From positions 558,001 through 622,000 of the forward strand of contig JADJSA010000001.1 of the NCBI GenBank assembly GCA_016711925.1: DNA of 64,000 bases, given 5' to 3'. Shown piece by piece: positions 24,328 to 33,332 of this stretch. The position numbers were made by a program, and so were the translations under genes. A model generated the notes under the pieces. It searched no databases and was not told the DNA's origin. It saw nothing but the letters and a program-made list of their open reading frames with translations. Origin of the DNA: Candidatus Methylophosphatis haderslevensis (GTDB lineage: Bacteria > Pseudomonadota > Gammaproteobacteria > Burkholderiales > Rhodocyclaceae). How positions within the stretch are numbered: position 1 is the stretch's first letter; each line of letters opens with the position of its first letter.

Positions 24328-27300
24328 ATGCTCCCCGCCTACGCCGAACTGCACTGCCTGTCCAACTTCAGTTTCCTGCGCGGTGCCTCGCACCCGGAGG
24401 AACTGGTCGCGCGGGCGCGGCAAGCCGGCTATGCCGCGCTGGCGATCACCGACGAGTGCTCGCTGGCCGGCGTGGTGCGGGCGCACATCGCGGCGCGCGA
24501 TGCCGGGCTGGCACTGCTCATCGGTTGCGAACTGCAACTGCGCGGGCAAGACGGCACGCCCGATCTCAAGTTCGTGCTGCTGGCGACCAGCCGCAACGGC
24601 TACGGCAACCTTTCCGAACTGATCACGCTCGGCCGGCGCAGCGCCATCAAGGGCAGCTACCGCCTGACGCGCGCCGATCTCGAACACGGCGTCGAGGATT
24701 GTCTCGCGCTGCTGATTCCCGGCCGAATGCACGCGACCCGGTCGCGCCCTGCACTCCCTTCCCCCTGCCAGGGGGAAGGGTCGAGGATGGGGGTCGGGCG
24801 GTCGAACGGCAATCTCGATTGCAAAGCCGCACCCCCGCCCCGACCCTCCCCCTCGAAGGAGGAGGGAGCCCTGCTCGCCGACGCCTGCTGGCTCGCCGCG
24901 CGCTTTCCCGGCCGTGCCTGGCTGGCGGTGGAACTGCATCGCGAGGCCGACGATGCGGCGTGGCTGGCGATGCTGCTCGCCGTTGCGCGCGCCGCCGGCC
25001 TGCCGGCGCTGGCGAGTGGGGACGTGCACATGCATGTGCGGGCACGCCGGCGCCTGCAGGACGTGCTCGCCGCCACGCGGCTGCGCGTGCCGCTGGACGA
25101 GGCCGGCCATGCGCTCTACCCCAACGGCGAGCGCCACCTGCGTTCGCGCGCGGTGCTGGCCAGGCTCTACCCGCGCGAACTGCTGGATGAAACCCTGCGC
25201 GTGGTCGAACGCTGCAAGTTCTCGCTTGATGAATTGCGCTACGAATATCCCGAAGAACTGGTGCCGCCCGGCCAAACACCGGCCAGTTGGCTGCGCAAGC
25301 TGACCGCCGAAGGTTTCTGCCGGCGTTTCGGCGTGCCGCTCGATCCGCAGGACACCTGTTCCGAAGCCGAGCGTCAGCGCACGCGGCCGCCGCTCGGCCA
25401 GCACGAGGCGGATGTCGGCCAGGCGCGCCTCCTGGTCGGGCATGAACTGGCGCTGATTGCCGAACTCGCCTACGAGCCCTACTTCCTCACCGTGCATGAC
25501 ATCGTCGCCTGGGCGCGCGCGCACGACATCCTCTGCCAGGGGCGCGGTTCGGCGGCCAACTCGGCGGTGTGCTATTGCCTGGGCATCACCGAGGTCGATC
25601 CTTCGCGCATGAGCATGCTGTTCGAGCGCTTCATCTCGAAGGAACGCAACGAGCCGCCGGACATCGATGTCGACTTCGAGCACGAGCGGCGCGAGGAAGT
25701 CATCCAGTACATCTACGCCAAATACGGCCGCGAGCGCGCCGCGCTCGCCGCGGCGCTGATCACCTACCGGCCGAAGAGCGCGCTGCGCGACATCGGCCGC
25801 GCGCTGGGCTTCGACCTCGACCGGCTCAACCAGATCACCCGCAACCTCGCCTGGTGGGACCGCGGCGCGCACCTGCCCGGGCGCCTGCAGGAAGCCGGCT
25901 TCAACCCGGAGAGTCCGCGCGTGGCGCTGCTGCTCGAACTCACGCGCACGCTGATCGGCTTTCCACGCCACCTGTCGCAGCACACCGGCGGCTTCGTCAT
26001 TGCGCGCGACAAGCTCTCGCGCCTGGTGCCGATCGAGAATGCCGCGATGGCCGAGCGCACGGTAATCGAATGGGACAAGGACGACCTCGACGCGCTCGGC
26101 CTGCTCAAGATCGACGTGCTGGCACTCGGCATGCTCACCGCTATCCGCAAGGCGCTCGACTGCGTCACTGTTTGGCGCGGCGCCCTCGCCTCTCCCCCTG
26201 ATCCCGCCCCCGGTCAGGGGAAAGGGAGCGTGCAGCCTCTCACCGTGTCCGACATTCCGCCGGAAGACCCGGCCGTCTATGACATGCTGTGCCGCGGCGA
26301 TTCGGTCGGCGTGTTCCAAGTCGAATCGCGCGCCCAGATGGCGATGCTGCCGCGGCTGGCACCGCGCCGCTACTACGACCTGGTGATCGAGGTGGCGATC
26401 GTGCGCCCCGGCCCGATCCAGGGCGGCATGGTGCATCCCTACCTGCGCCGGCGGCAGAAGATCGAGCCGGTGCGCTACCCCTCGCCGGAAGTCGAAGGCG
26501 TGCTCGAACGCACGCTCGGCGTGCCGATCTTCCAGGAGCAGGTGATGCAGTTGTCGATCGTCGCCGCCGGCTTCACGCCCGGCGAAGCCGACCGGTTGCG
26601 CCGCTCGATGGCCGCCTGGCGGCGCAAGGGCGGGCTCGAACACTTCGAGCAGAAGCTGGTGGACGGCATGCGCGAACGCGGCTACGACGAGGCTTTCGCG
26701 CGGCAGATCTTCCAGCAGATACTGGGCTTCGGCGAGTACGGCTTTCCCGAATCGCACGCGGCGAGCTTCGCGCTGCTGGTCTATGTTTCGGCCTGGCTCA
26801 AGCGCCATCACCCGGCGGCCTTTCTCTGCGGTCTGCTCAATTCGCTGCCGATGGGCTTCTACGCCCCGGCGCAACTGATCCAGGACGCGCAGCGGCACGG
26901 GGTCGAGGTGCTCGCGGCGGATGTGAGGGTATCCGGATGGGATTGCGTGCTGGAGGCGGTGGAGGCTGGCGATGCGCCGCATCCCCATCCCGACCTTCCC
27001 CCTGCAACGCCGCCGGCCGCCCGCCTCGGCCTGCGCATGATCGGCGGACTCGGCGAGGCCGCCGCGCAGCGCATCGTCGCCGCCCGCGCCCAGCGCCCGT
27101 TCGACGGCACGCCGGATCTCGCCCGGCGCGCGGCGCTCAATGCGCACGAGATGCGCCTGCTAGCCGCGGCAGGCGCCCTTGCGCCGCTGGCCGGACATCG
27201 CCGCCACGCCATCTGGCAGGCAGCCGGCAGCCAGCCGCCGCCGCACCTGCTGCGCGCCAGCCGCATCGCGGAAACCGCGCTCGAACTCGCCGCGCCTGAC

Positions 27301-27717
27301 GAAGGCGAGGATCTGGTGGCCGACTACCGCGCGCTCGGCTTCACGCTCGGCCGCCACCCGCTTGCGCTGCTGCGCGGCCATCTGGCGCGCCTGCGCTTCG
27401 AGACCGCACAGGCAATCAACACCGCGCCCCACCGCAAGCTTGCGCGCGCCGCCGGCCTGGTCACCTGCCGCCAGCGGCCGAGCACTGCCAGCGGCGTGGT
27501 ATTCGTCACCATCGAGGATGAAACCGGCATGATCAACGTCATCGTGCATGCCGATCTGGTGGAGCGCCAGCGGCGCGAGTTGCTGAGCAGCCGGCTGATG
27601 GGCGTGTACGGCCAGGTGCAGCGCGAAGGCGTGGTGGTGCACCTGATCGCCAAGCGGCTGGTCGATGTCAGCCACCTGCTGGGCAGGCTGGTCACGCACA
27701 GCCGGAATTTTCACTGA
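24328..27717 (+). CDS. dnaE2: Error-prone DNA polymerase III alpha subunit DnaE2 (ImuC)
   Basis: 1,129 residues, a C-family translesion polymerase used in SOS mutagenesis. The N-terminal PHP domain starts YAELHCLSNFSFLRGASHPE; palm acids are in PPDIDVDFEHERR (about 443-450) and LLKIDVLALGML; the helix-hairpin-helix region RLGLRMIGGLGEAAAQRI and the OB domain VTIEDETGMINVIVH follow. It exceeds the usual 1,030-1,080 residues because of in-frame palindromic insertions at about residues 134-181, 616-634 and 880-899. All avoid the catalytic motifs. No imuA or imuB lies beside it, although DnaE2 usually works with ImuB. A CTG-N10-CAG box precedes the start. Confidence 0.95.
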   Translation: MLPAYAELHCLSNFSFLRGASHPEELVARARQAGYAALAITDECSLAGVVRAHIAARDAGLALLIGCELQLRGQDGTPDLKFVLLATSRNGYGNLSELITLGRRSAIKGSYRLTRADLEHGVEDCLALLIPGRMHATRSRPALPSPCQGEGSRMGVGRSNGNLDCKAAPPPRPSPSKEEGALLADACWLAARFPGRAWLAVELHREADDAAWLAMLLAVARAAGLPALASGDVHMHVRARRRLQDVLAATRLRVPLDEAGHALYPNGERHLRSRAVLARLYPRELLDETLRVVERCKFSLDELRYEYPEELVPPGQTPASWLRKLTAEGFCRRFGVPLDPQDTCSEAERQRTRPPLGQHEADVGQARLLVGHELALIAELAYEPYFLTVHDIVAWARAHDILCQGRGSAANSAVCYCLGITEVDPSRMSMLFERFISKERNEPPDIDVDFEHERREEVIQYIYAKYGRERAALAAALITYRPKSALRDIGRALGFDLDRLNQITRNLAWWDRGAHLPGRLQEAGFNPESPRVALLLELTRTLIGFPRHLSQHTGGFVIARDKLSRLVPIENAAMAERTVIEWDKDDLDALGLLKIDVLALGMLTAIRKALDCVTVWRGALASPPDPAPGQGKGSVQPLTVSDIPPEDPAVYDMLCRGDSVGVFQVESRAQMAMLPRLAPRRYYDLVIEVAIVRPGPIQGGMVHPYLRRRQKIEPVRYPSPEVEGVLERTLGVPIFQEQVMQLSIVAAGFTPGEADRLRRSMAAWRRKGGLEHFEQKLVDGMRERGYDEAFARQIFQQILGFGEYGFPESHAASFALLVYVSAWLKRHHPAAFLCGLLNSLPMGFYAPAQLIQDAQRHGVEVLAADVRVSGWDCVLEAVEAGDAPHPHPDLPPATPPAARLGLRMIGGLGEAAAQRIVAARAQRPFDGTPDLARRAALNAHEMRLLAAAGALAPLAGHRRHAIWQAAGSQPPPHLLRASRIAETALELAAPDEGEDLVADYRALGFTLGRHPLALLRGHLARLRFETAQAINTAPHRKLARAAGLVTCRQRPSTASGVVFVTIEDETGMINVIVHADLVERQRRELLSSRLMGVYGQVQREGVVVHLIAKRLVDVSHLLGRLVTHSRNFH
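24751..24870. repeat. REP-like pair inserted in dnaE2
   Basis: Two related palindromic units face each other. CCCTTCCCCCTGCCAGGGGG with tail TCGAGGATGGGGGT is followed by an inverse ACCCCCGCCCCGACCCTCCC with its own hairpin. Together with flanking bases they add about 48 codons in frame within the PHP domain, without a stop. Confidence 0.8.
26185..26232. repeat. REP-like palindrome inside dnaE2
   Basis: CCCCTGA at 26203 and TCAGGGG at 26214 form the arms of a hairpin within the gene, encoding ALASPPDPAPGQGKGSV between conserved palm and fingers sequence. In frame. Confidence 0.65.
26980..27016. repeat. Half REP-like unit inside dnaE2
   Basis: CATCCCCATCCCGACCTTCC resembles the inverse tail of the REP-like repeat; the hairpin arm is truncated. 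Encodes HPHPDLPPATPP just before the helix-hairpin-helix region. Confidence 0.5.
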
Positions 27718-27901
27718 ACGGCAGACCACGCCTGCGGCACGCGACGCCACGCGCAACGCATGCAAGAATGTGCGCTGCGCGCGCAGCCGGCCGTGCCGCA
27801 CGGGATTCCCGGCGACCCAGCCGGCCCGGCCTGCCTCCGCGCTGAAACCCTTACCCGAATCCGCCGATCCGCCGAAACGGCACCCGGACAATGGAGACGA
27901 C

Positions 27902-28435
27902 ATGCAGCGCGCACCGGAAATCCTGCAGGCCGACATCACCCGTTTGCGCGTCGATGCCATCGTCAACGCGGCAAACCCGAGCCTGCTCGGCGGCGGCGGC
28001 GTCGATGGCGCGATCCACCGTGCGGCCGGTCCGCAGCTGCTGGCGTACTGCGCCCGCCTCGGCGGCTGCCCGACCGGCCAGGCGCGCATCACGCCCGGCT
28101 ACGCGCTGCCGGCACGCCACGTCATCCATACCGTCGGCCCGGTCTGGCAGGACGGCCGGACCGGCGAGCCGGACTTGCTTGCCGCCTGCTACCGCAGTGT
28201 CTTCGCGCTGGTGCGCGAACACGCCATCCGCAGCGTCGCGTTTCCGGCGATCAGTTGCGGCGTCTACGGCTATCCGTGGGACGAGGCCGCGCGCATCGCG
28301 GTTCGCGAATGCCGCCTTGCGCTGGCCGAACTCGACCAGTTGGAGCGGGTGACGCTGGTCGCCTTCAACGCCGCCATGCTTGCCGTACTCGAGTCCGCCT
28401 GCGCCGCGCCCGGCGGCAACACGGCACCGCCCTGA
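27902..28435 (+). CDS. Macro-domain ADP-ribose hydrolase (YmdB-like)
   Basis: A 177-residue single macro domain. DAIVNAANPSLLGGGGVDGA is the ADP-ribose-binding signature with the active-site Asn and Asp, and VAFPAISCGVYGYPWDEAA is the second conserved loop. YmdB-type proteins deacetylate O-acetyl-ADP-ribose or remove ADP-ribose from proteins. The start at 27902 (MQRAPEILQADIT) has GGAGA upstream. The 184 bp after dnaE2 show no other feature. Confidence 0.92.
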   Translation: MQRAPEILQADITRLRVDAIVNAANPSLLGGGGVDGAIHRAAGPQLLAYCARLGGCPTGQARITPGYALPARHVIHTVGPVWQDGRTGEPDLLAACYRSVFALVREHAIRSVAFPAISCGVYGYPWDEAARIAVRECRLALAELDQLERVTLVAFNAAMLAVLESACAAPGGNTAPP

Positions 28436-28519
28436 TCGCCCATTGCACGCAATAGCGCGGTGCACGGTGACAAGCGCGCGGCGCGTTCCTACAATGGACG
28501 GCCCCATCAGGAGACAACA

Positions 28520-28819
28520 ACGCCAGGCGATATCGTGGTGCGCCGCACCCACGGAATGACAATGAAAAAAGCGCGGGCCGCCGCCGAAGACATCGCGGCG
28601 AAACTCGACGAGGAATTCGACCTCGACTATGCCTGGGACGGCAACACGCTCGAGTTCCGCCGCACCGGCGTCAGCGGATTCCTCGAGGTGGACAAGAAAG
28701 AGGTGGAGATCTCGGTGCGTCTCGGGTTCCTGATGCTGGCCTTTCGCAGCCGCATCGAAGAAGAAATCCATGCCTACTTCGACGAGCACTTCGGCAAGAG
28801 CCCGGGGCCGAAGATCTGA
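28520..28819 (+). CDS. Polyhydroxyalkanoic acid system family protein
   Basis: About 99 residues matching the small PHA-system protein family found near storage genes: PGDIVVRRTHGMTMKKARAA then LDYAWDGNTLEFRRTGVSG and LGFLMLAFRSRIEEEIHA. Family similarity begins before the first in-frame ATGs (28557, 28563). AGGAG at 28509-28513 points to the codon ACG at 28520 in the expected start position; GTG at 28535 or 28538 is the nearest conventional choice. The exact start is therefore open. The role is inferred from the family name only. Confidence 0.78.
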   Translation, partial: TPGDIVVRRTHGMTMKKARAAAEDIAAKLDEEFDLDYAWDGNTLEFRRTGVSGFLEVDKKEVEISVRLGFLMLAFRSRIEEEIHAYFDEHFGKSPGPKI

Positions 28820-28836
28820 GCGGCCCGTGCCGGCGA

Positions 28837-29097
28837 TCAGGCTTTCAGCAATCCATTGACCAGATCGGTGTATTGCGTCATCGCGACCTCGGGGCTGGTG
28901 CCCTTGAGCGCGGCCCAGGCGTCGTACTTGGCGCGGCCGACCATGTCGGTAAAGCCGGGCCGCTTGCCTTCAACGTCGCCGACGGACGCCTGCTTGAACA
29001 AGGCATAGAGCTTGAGCTTCGTGGCATTGCCGGGATCGTCCTTGAGCGCTTTCAGGTCGGCAACGGCCTTGTCGAACTTCTTCTTCGCATCGCTCAT
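28837..29097 (-). CDS. Acyl-CoA-binding protein
   Basis: 86 residues, the standard length of the four-helix ACBP family, which buffers and carries long-chain acyl-CoA esters in the cytosol. Family motifs are FDKAVADLKAL near the start, KLKLYALFKQASVGD and KYDAWAALKGTSPEVAM. ATG 29097 has AGGAG 8 bp upstream. It lies head to head with the wax ester synthase/DGAT gene, whose substrate is also acyl-CoA, so a shared role in lipid storage is plausible. Confidence 0.93.
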   Translation of the reverse strand: MSDAKKKFDKAVADLKALKDDPGNATKLKLYALFKQASVGDVEGKRPGFTDMVGRAKYDAWAALKGTSPEVAMTQYTDLVNGLLKA

Positions 29098-29222
29098 CGT
29101 CTGCTCCTGCTGTTGTGGCGGTGAGCCAATGATTGCCCAAGCGAGCCCGGCTCGCAAGCAGCCTGCACCGGCGGCCTTGGCGGTATCATGCCTGTCGTCA
29201 TTCACCGGATAAAGAGCGAGCC

Positions 29223-30842
29223 ATGAGCACACGTGAACGGATGTCCAGCGTCGATACCGCATGGCTGCGCATGGACCGGTCGAACAACCTGATGATGATC
29301 GTCGGCGTCATGGTGTTCGCCGGCCGGGTCGATTACCAGCGCCTGCTCAAGACGCTGCGCGCCAGGTTGCTGCCCTATGCGCGTTTCCACCAGCGCGTCG
29401 CCTTCGACGCCACCGGCGCGTGGTGGGAAGAAGACGATGATTTCGAACTGGAAGGCCATGTGATGCGCACTGCCCTGCCGGGCAACGGCGGCAAGGCGGA
29501 GTTGCAGAAGCTGGTCGCCGAACTGGTGAGCCAGCCGCTCAACCGCCACAAGCCGTTGTGGCAGTTTCAACTGGTGGACAACTACCTCGACGGCTCGGCG
29601 ATCGTGTTGCGGATTCATCATTGCATTGCCGATGGCATAGCGCTGGTCGGCGTGATGAATTCGCTGAGCGACCCGGTTGCCGATGCGCCCATCGAACCGC
29701 CACCCGGCACGCTGCCGCCCAAGGCCAGGCAGCGCGCCAAATCGGGCGAAGGCCACTTGTGGGATCCGCTGCTCGCGCCGCTCGAATCGGCGGTGGCGGC
29801 AACCAGGAAATGGTCGGGCGCGCTGCTGAGCAAGTCGGTCGATGTGTGGAACCATCCGGGGCAGGCCGTCGACTATGCGCGGCTATCGGGGGCAATCGCC
29901 ACCGACATCGGCGAGATCGCCATGATGCCCAACGACAGCAAGACCCGCTTCAAGGGCAAGCCGGGCACGGTCAAGCGGGTGGCGTGGAGCGAGCCAATGT
30001 CGCTGTACGAGATCAAGGCGGTCGGCAAGGCGCTCGGCTGCTCGATCAATGATGTGCTGCTGTCATGCGTGGCGGGGGCGCTGCGCGAGTACCTCGCCGC
30101 GCAGGGCGACAAGGTGGACGGCGTCGAACTGCGGGCGATGGTGCCGGTGAATCTGCGCCCGCCGGGCATGGAACACCAGCTCGGCAACCAGTTCGGTCTG
30201 GTGCCGCTGCTGCTGCCGGCGGGCGTCGACCATCCGATCAGCCGGGTGTTCGAAGTACGCCGGCGCATGCACAAGCTCAAGGGTTCCTACCAGGCCGCGC
30301 TGGCGATGGGCCTGCTGGGCGTCCTCGGCGTATGCCCGCGGGCCATCCAGTCGCAGATTCTCGGCCTGATCGCGCGCAAGGCCAGCGCGGTGATGACCAA
30401 CGTGCCGGGACCAAAGACGCAACTCTGGTTCGCCGGCGAGAAACTGGTCGAGCAGATGTTCTGGGTTCCCCAGTCGGGCGACATCGGCATCGGCGTGTCG
30501 ATCCTCTCTTACAACGGCAAGGTGCAGATGGGCGTGATCACCGACAAACGCTTCGTGCCCGACCCGCAAAGCATCGTCGACCGCTTCGAACCCGAGTTCG
30601 AGCATTTGCTCTTGTTGCTGCTGATGGAGCCGTGGGACGGCGAACGCGACACCGACGACATCGAGGCAATCCTCAGCGGCAAGGCGAGCGGCCCAGACAC
30701 GCGCGCCGCGCCGGTCAAACCGGCCAGCCGTGCGGCGAAGCCGGCGGCCGGCAAACGCGCGCCCGGCAAACCGGCGCCTGCGGTCGCCGTCGAACAACCC
30801 GCGCCCGCGCCACCCGGCCGGGTGCCGAAGCGTTTTCGCTGA
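29223..30842 (+). CDS. Wax ester synthase / diacylglycerol acyltransferase (WS/DGAT)
   Basis: 539 residues from ATG 29223 (MSTRERMSSVDTAWLRMD). The catalytic HHxxxDG motif is RIHHCIADGIA at about residue 131-141. Further WS/DGAT motifs are LRAMVPVNLRP and the stretch NVPGPKTQLWFAGEKL. The enzyme makes triacylglycerol or wax esters from acyl-CoA and diacylglycerol or fatty alcohol at the inner membrane. The last 50 residues are a low-complexity Ala/Pro/Lys tail outside the usual domain. Hydroxypyruvate isomerase follows 36 bp later. Confidence 0.92.
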   Translation: MSTRERMSSVDTAWLRMDRSNNLMMIVGVMVFAGRVDYQRLLKTLRARLLPYARFHQRVAFDATGAWWEEDDDFELEGHVMRTALPGNGGKAELQKLVAELVSQPLNRHKPLWQFQLVDNYLDGSAIVLRIHHCIADGIALVGVMNSLSDPVADAPIEPPPGTLPPKARQRAKSGEGHLWDPLLAPLESAVAATRKWSGALLSKSVDVWNHPGQAVDYARLSGAIATDIGEIAMMPNDSKTRFKGKPGTVKRVAWSEPMSLYEIKAVGKALGCSINDVLLSCVAGALREYLAAQGDKVDGVELRAMVPVNLRPPGMEHQLGNQFGLVPLLLPAGVDHPISRVFEVRRRMHKLKGSYQAALAMGLLGVLGVCPRAIQSQILGLIARKASAVMTNVPGPKTQLWFAGEKLVEQMFWVPQSGDIGIGVSILSYNGKVQMGVITDKRFVPDPQSIVDRFEPEFEHLLLLLLMEPWDGERDTDDIEAILSGKASGPDTRAAPVKPASRAAKPAAGKRAPGKPAPAVAVEQPAPAPPGRVPKRFR

Positions 30843-30878
30843 ACCTGCCCGGCGCAGCGCACGCCCGCAAAACCCGAC

Positions 30879-31679
30879 ATGCCGATGCTCGCAGCCAACC
30901 TGACGATGCTGTTCAACGAGGTGCCGTTCATCGAGCGCTTCGCGGCGGCGGCGCAGGCGGGCTTTCGTGGTGTCGAATACCTGTTTCCGTATGACTATCC
31001 GAAGCAGCAACTGGCGGAACAGCTTGCCCACCACGGCCTCGTGCAGGTGCTGCACAACCTGCCGCCGGGTGACTGGGCTGCCGGCGAGCGCGGCATCGCC
31101 TGCCACCCGGACCGCGTAGGCGAGTTCCAGGATGGCGTCGGGCGCGCGATCGACTACGCAAGCGCTCTCGGCTGCACCCGGCTGAACTGTCTGGCCGGCA
31201 TCGTGCCCGCTGGCGCCGATGCTGATCGGGTACGCGAGACCTTTGTCGAAAACCTGCGCTTCGCCGCGGCCGCGCTGGCCGGCGCCGGCATCCGGCTGAT
31301 GGTCGAGGCGATCAACACCTTCGACATTCCGGGTTTCTACGCCAGCCGTTCGGGTCAGACGCTCGATCTGATCGCCGCCGCCGGCCATGACAACGTCTTT
31401 CTGCAATACGACATCTACCACATGCAGCGGATGGAAGGCGAACTCGCCGCCACCATCGAGCGGGCGCTGCCGCGCATCGGCCATGTGCAACTGGCCGACA
31501 ACCCGGGGCGCAACGAACCGGGTACGGGCGAGATCAACTTTCCGTTCCTGCTCGACTGGCTCGACCGGATCGGATACCGCGGCTGGATCGGCTGCGAATA
31601 CAAACCGCGCGCCGGCACCCAGGCGGGCCTCGGCTGGGCGCGCCCGTGGCTCGGCGCGGAGCACGCCGGGGCGCAGTGA
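30879..31679 (+). CDS. hyi: Hydroxypyruvate isomerase
   Basis: 266 residues, a TIM-barrel enzyme interconverting hydroxypyruvate and tartronate semialdehyde in glyoxylate/glycerate metabolism. The family sequence ANLTMLFNEVPFIERFAAAA opens the protein. Conserved metal-site stretches are MVEAINTFDIPGF (Glu), VFLQYDIYHMQRMEG (Asp, His) and GHVQLADNPGRNEPGTGEIN. No glyoxylate carboligase or tartronate semialdehyde reductase lies next to it. Other sugar isomerases of this fold are less likely. Confidence 0.92.
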   Translation: MPMLAANLTMLFNEVPFIERFAAAAQAGFRGVEYLFPYDYPKQQLAEQLAHHGLVQVLHNLPPGDWAAGERGIACHPDRVGEFQDGVGRAIDYASALGCTRLNCLAGIVPAGADADRVRETFVENLRFAAAALAGAGIRLMVEAINTFDIPGFYASRSGQTLDLIAAAGHDNVFLQYDIYHMQRMEGELAATIERALPRIGHVQLADNPGRNEPGTGEINFPFLLDWLDRIGYRGWIGCEYKPRAGTQAGLGWARPWLGAEHAGAQ

Positions 31680-31699
31680 CAACAGGCGCGGAAACCGAT

Positions 31700-32506
31700 G
31701 TGAAGCGCTTTCCCAGCCTGTTCGTGTCCCACGGTGCGCCGACCCTGATCATCGAGGACGTGCCGGCGCGCCGCTTCCTCATGCAACTGGGCAAGGATTT
31801 GGGCACGCCGCAGGCAATCATCGTCGTCTCGGCGCACGACATCGGCCGCAAGCCCACCGTGCGCACCGCCGCGCAACTGGAGACGCTGCACGACTTCGGC
31901 GGCTTCCCGCGCGAGCTTTATCAACTCGAGTACACGCCGCCGGGCGATGCGGCACTCGCCGCCGACATCGCTTGCGCACTGGCCGCGGCGGGCATCGACC
32001 ATCAGCTATCCGGCGACCCGGCGCTCGACCACGGCGCATGGGTTCCGCTGCGGCTGATGTATCCGGATGCGCGCATTCCGGTAGTGCCGCTGTCGCTGGA
32101 GGCATCGCTGGATGCCGCGCGTCATATCGGGATCGGCCGCGCCATTGCGCCGCTGCGAAGTCGTGGCGTGCTAATCCTGACTTCCGGCGGACTCACTCAC
32201 AACCTGCGCGATTTCACTGGCTCCGGTGCGAGCGCCCCGGCACTGCCCTACGTCGCGCCGTTCGCCGAGTGGATGGACGCCACCCTCGGCCGGGGTGACG
32301 CGCGGGCGCTGGCAGACTGGCAGAACGCGGCGCCCAACGCTCGCCGCGCGCATCCGGCCGCAGATCACCTGATGCCGCTGTTCGTCGGTTTCGGTGCCGG
32401 CGGGGCGACCTCGCGCGGCCGCCGGCTGCACGCCAGCGTGACCCATGGCATGCTGGCGATGAACGCCTACGCTTTCGAGTCGGACGGCGACGCGGCGGAT
32501 CGCTGA
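31700..32506 (+). CDS. DODA-type extradiol aromatic ring-opening dioxygenase (YgiD-like)
   Basis: 268 residues from a GTG at 31700. VSHGAPTLI supplies the first metal His, DHGAWVPLRLMYP the second and LTSGGLTHNLRDF the third, as in the LigB-superfamily 4,5-DOPA dioxygenases. AHPAADHLMPLFVGFGAGG is the conserved C-terminal part. The family opens catechol rings using an iron or zinc centre; the natural substrate is unknown. An open frame reaches 31646 inside hyi, but homology starts at KRFPSLFVSHG. Confidence 0.9.
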   Translation: MKRFPSLFVSHGAPTLIIEDVPARRFLMQLGKDLGTPQAIIVVSAHDIGRKPTVRTAAQLETLHDFGGFPRELYQLEYTPPGDAALAADIACALAAAGIDHQLSGDPALDHGAWVPLRLMYPDARIPVVPLSLEASLDAARHIGIGRAIAPLRSRGVLILTSGGLTHNLRDFTGSGASAPALPYVAPFAEWMDATLGRGDARALADWQNAAPNARRAHPAADHLMPLFVGFGAGGATSRGRRLHASVTHGMLAMNAYAFESDGDAADR

Positions 32507-32539
32507 GCGGCCGCCGCGCCGGCGCTACGTTGGGCTCGC

Positions 32540-32950
32540 CTACTCGTTGCAGCGTGCCGCCTTGGCGCGCGCTTCGAGCACCATCACGTTGCGTTCGTAG
32601 GTGACGCGGTTCAACACCGCGTCGCGGCCGTCGGCGAAGATCGCCCGCTGCGCGGCGACTTCGTGCTGCCAGCCCATTTCGGTGCGAATCCACTCGCACT
32701 CCTGGCGCTGTTGTGCCTCGTTCGCCGGCAGCGGCCGGTCGAGCACGGTCCGCGCATAAGGGCCGCTGGGCGGCGCCCCGGTGCATGCCGAAACGCACAT
32801 GGCCACCAGCAACGCGATCGAGCCAGCCCTGGCCGCGGACACAGCGGCCCCCGGGGCGTGCCGACGGCGCCTGGCTTGCGCGAGGTCGAATGCGTGTTGG
32901 TCCCGTGCAATCAACGGGACCGCTTGCGGGCGGCTTGAGCTGGCTTTCAT
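32540..32950 (-). CDS. Putative lipoprotein, unknown function
   Basis: 136 residues as read from ATG 32950. A hydrophobic stretch SIALLVAMCVSACTG contains a lipobox (VSAC), so the mature protein would be a lipid-anchored envelope protein of about 80 residues. The mature part ends with two separated cysteines (QECEWIRTEM and AARCNE). The 40 residues before the hydrophobic stretch are unusually long and basic for a lipoprotein signal, so a later start is possible. No family recognised. Confidence 0.6.
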   Translation of the reverse strand: MKASSSRPQAVPLIARDQHAFDLAQARRRRHAPGAAVSAARAGSIALLVAMCVSACTGAPPSGPYARTVLDRPLPANEAQQRQECEWIRTEMGWQHEVAAQRAIFADGRDAVLNRVTYERNVMVLEARAKAARCNE

Positions 32951-33332
32951 CTTGTCCCCGATCTGTGCCGATGCGGCCGGTCATGAAGCCGATAGTCTAT
33001 CGCGCGTCGACGCCTGGGGTCGACCCGTGCGCAGCGGCACTGCGCCTGCCGTCCCGGGGCATGCCTGTGGCGGATTGCCGGCCTGCCCGCGCGCGTCGGC
33101 GGTGCGGGCTGCCTGCCCGGAGAACCGCATGCACTGGCTCTCTTCCGGCAGGCATTGCCAGGACCGCCTATCCATGCGGATCTCCGGGGTGGCCGCCGTG
33201 AATCCGGCCGCAGCGGGCATTCGACGCTTCATCCGGACTACCATCGCGTCTGGCGGCGACCGATACTGCACGCAGGACAGGTCGCCGATCCATCGCGCCG
33301 CCTTCGGCCAGCAACGCCCCCGGAGATACAAC
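32951..33332. other. Intergenic region before the KefB-type gene
   Basis: 382 bp with no supported gene; it should hold the promoters of the divergent lipoprotein and antiporter genes. I see no repeat or RNA gene in it. Confidence 0.5.

Noticed and set aside
23398..27147. 1,249-codon open frame on the minus strand
   Set aside because: Antisense to dnaE2 and covering the IS relic; no recognisable domain.
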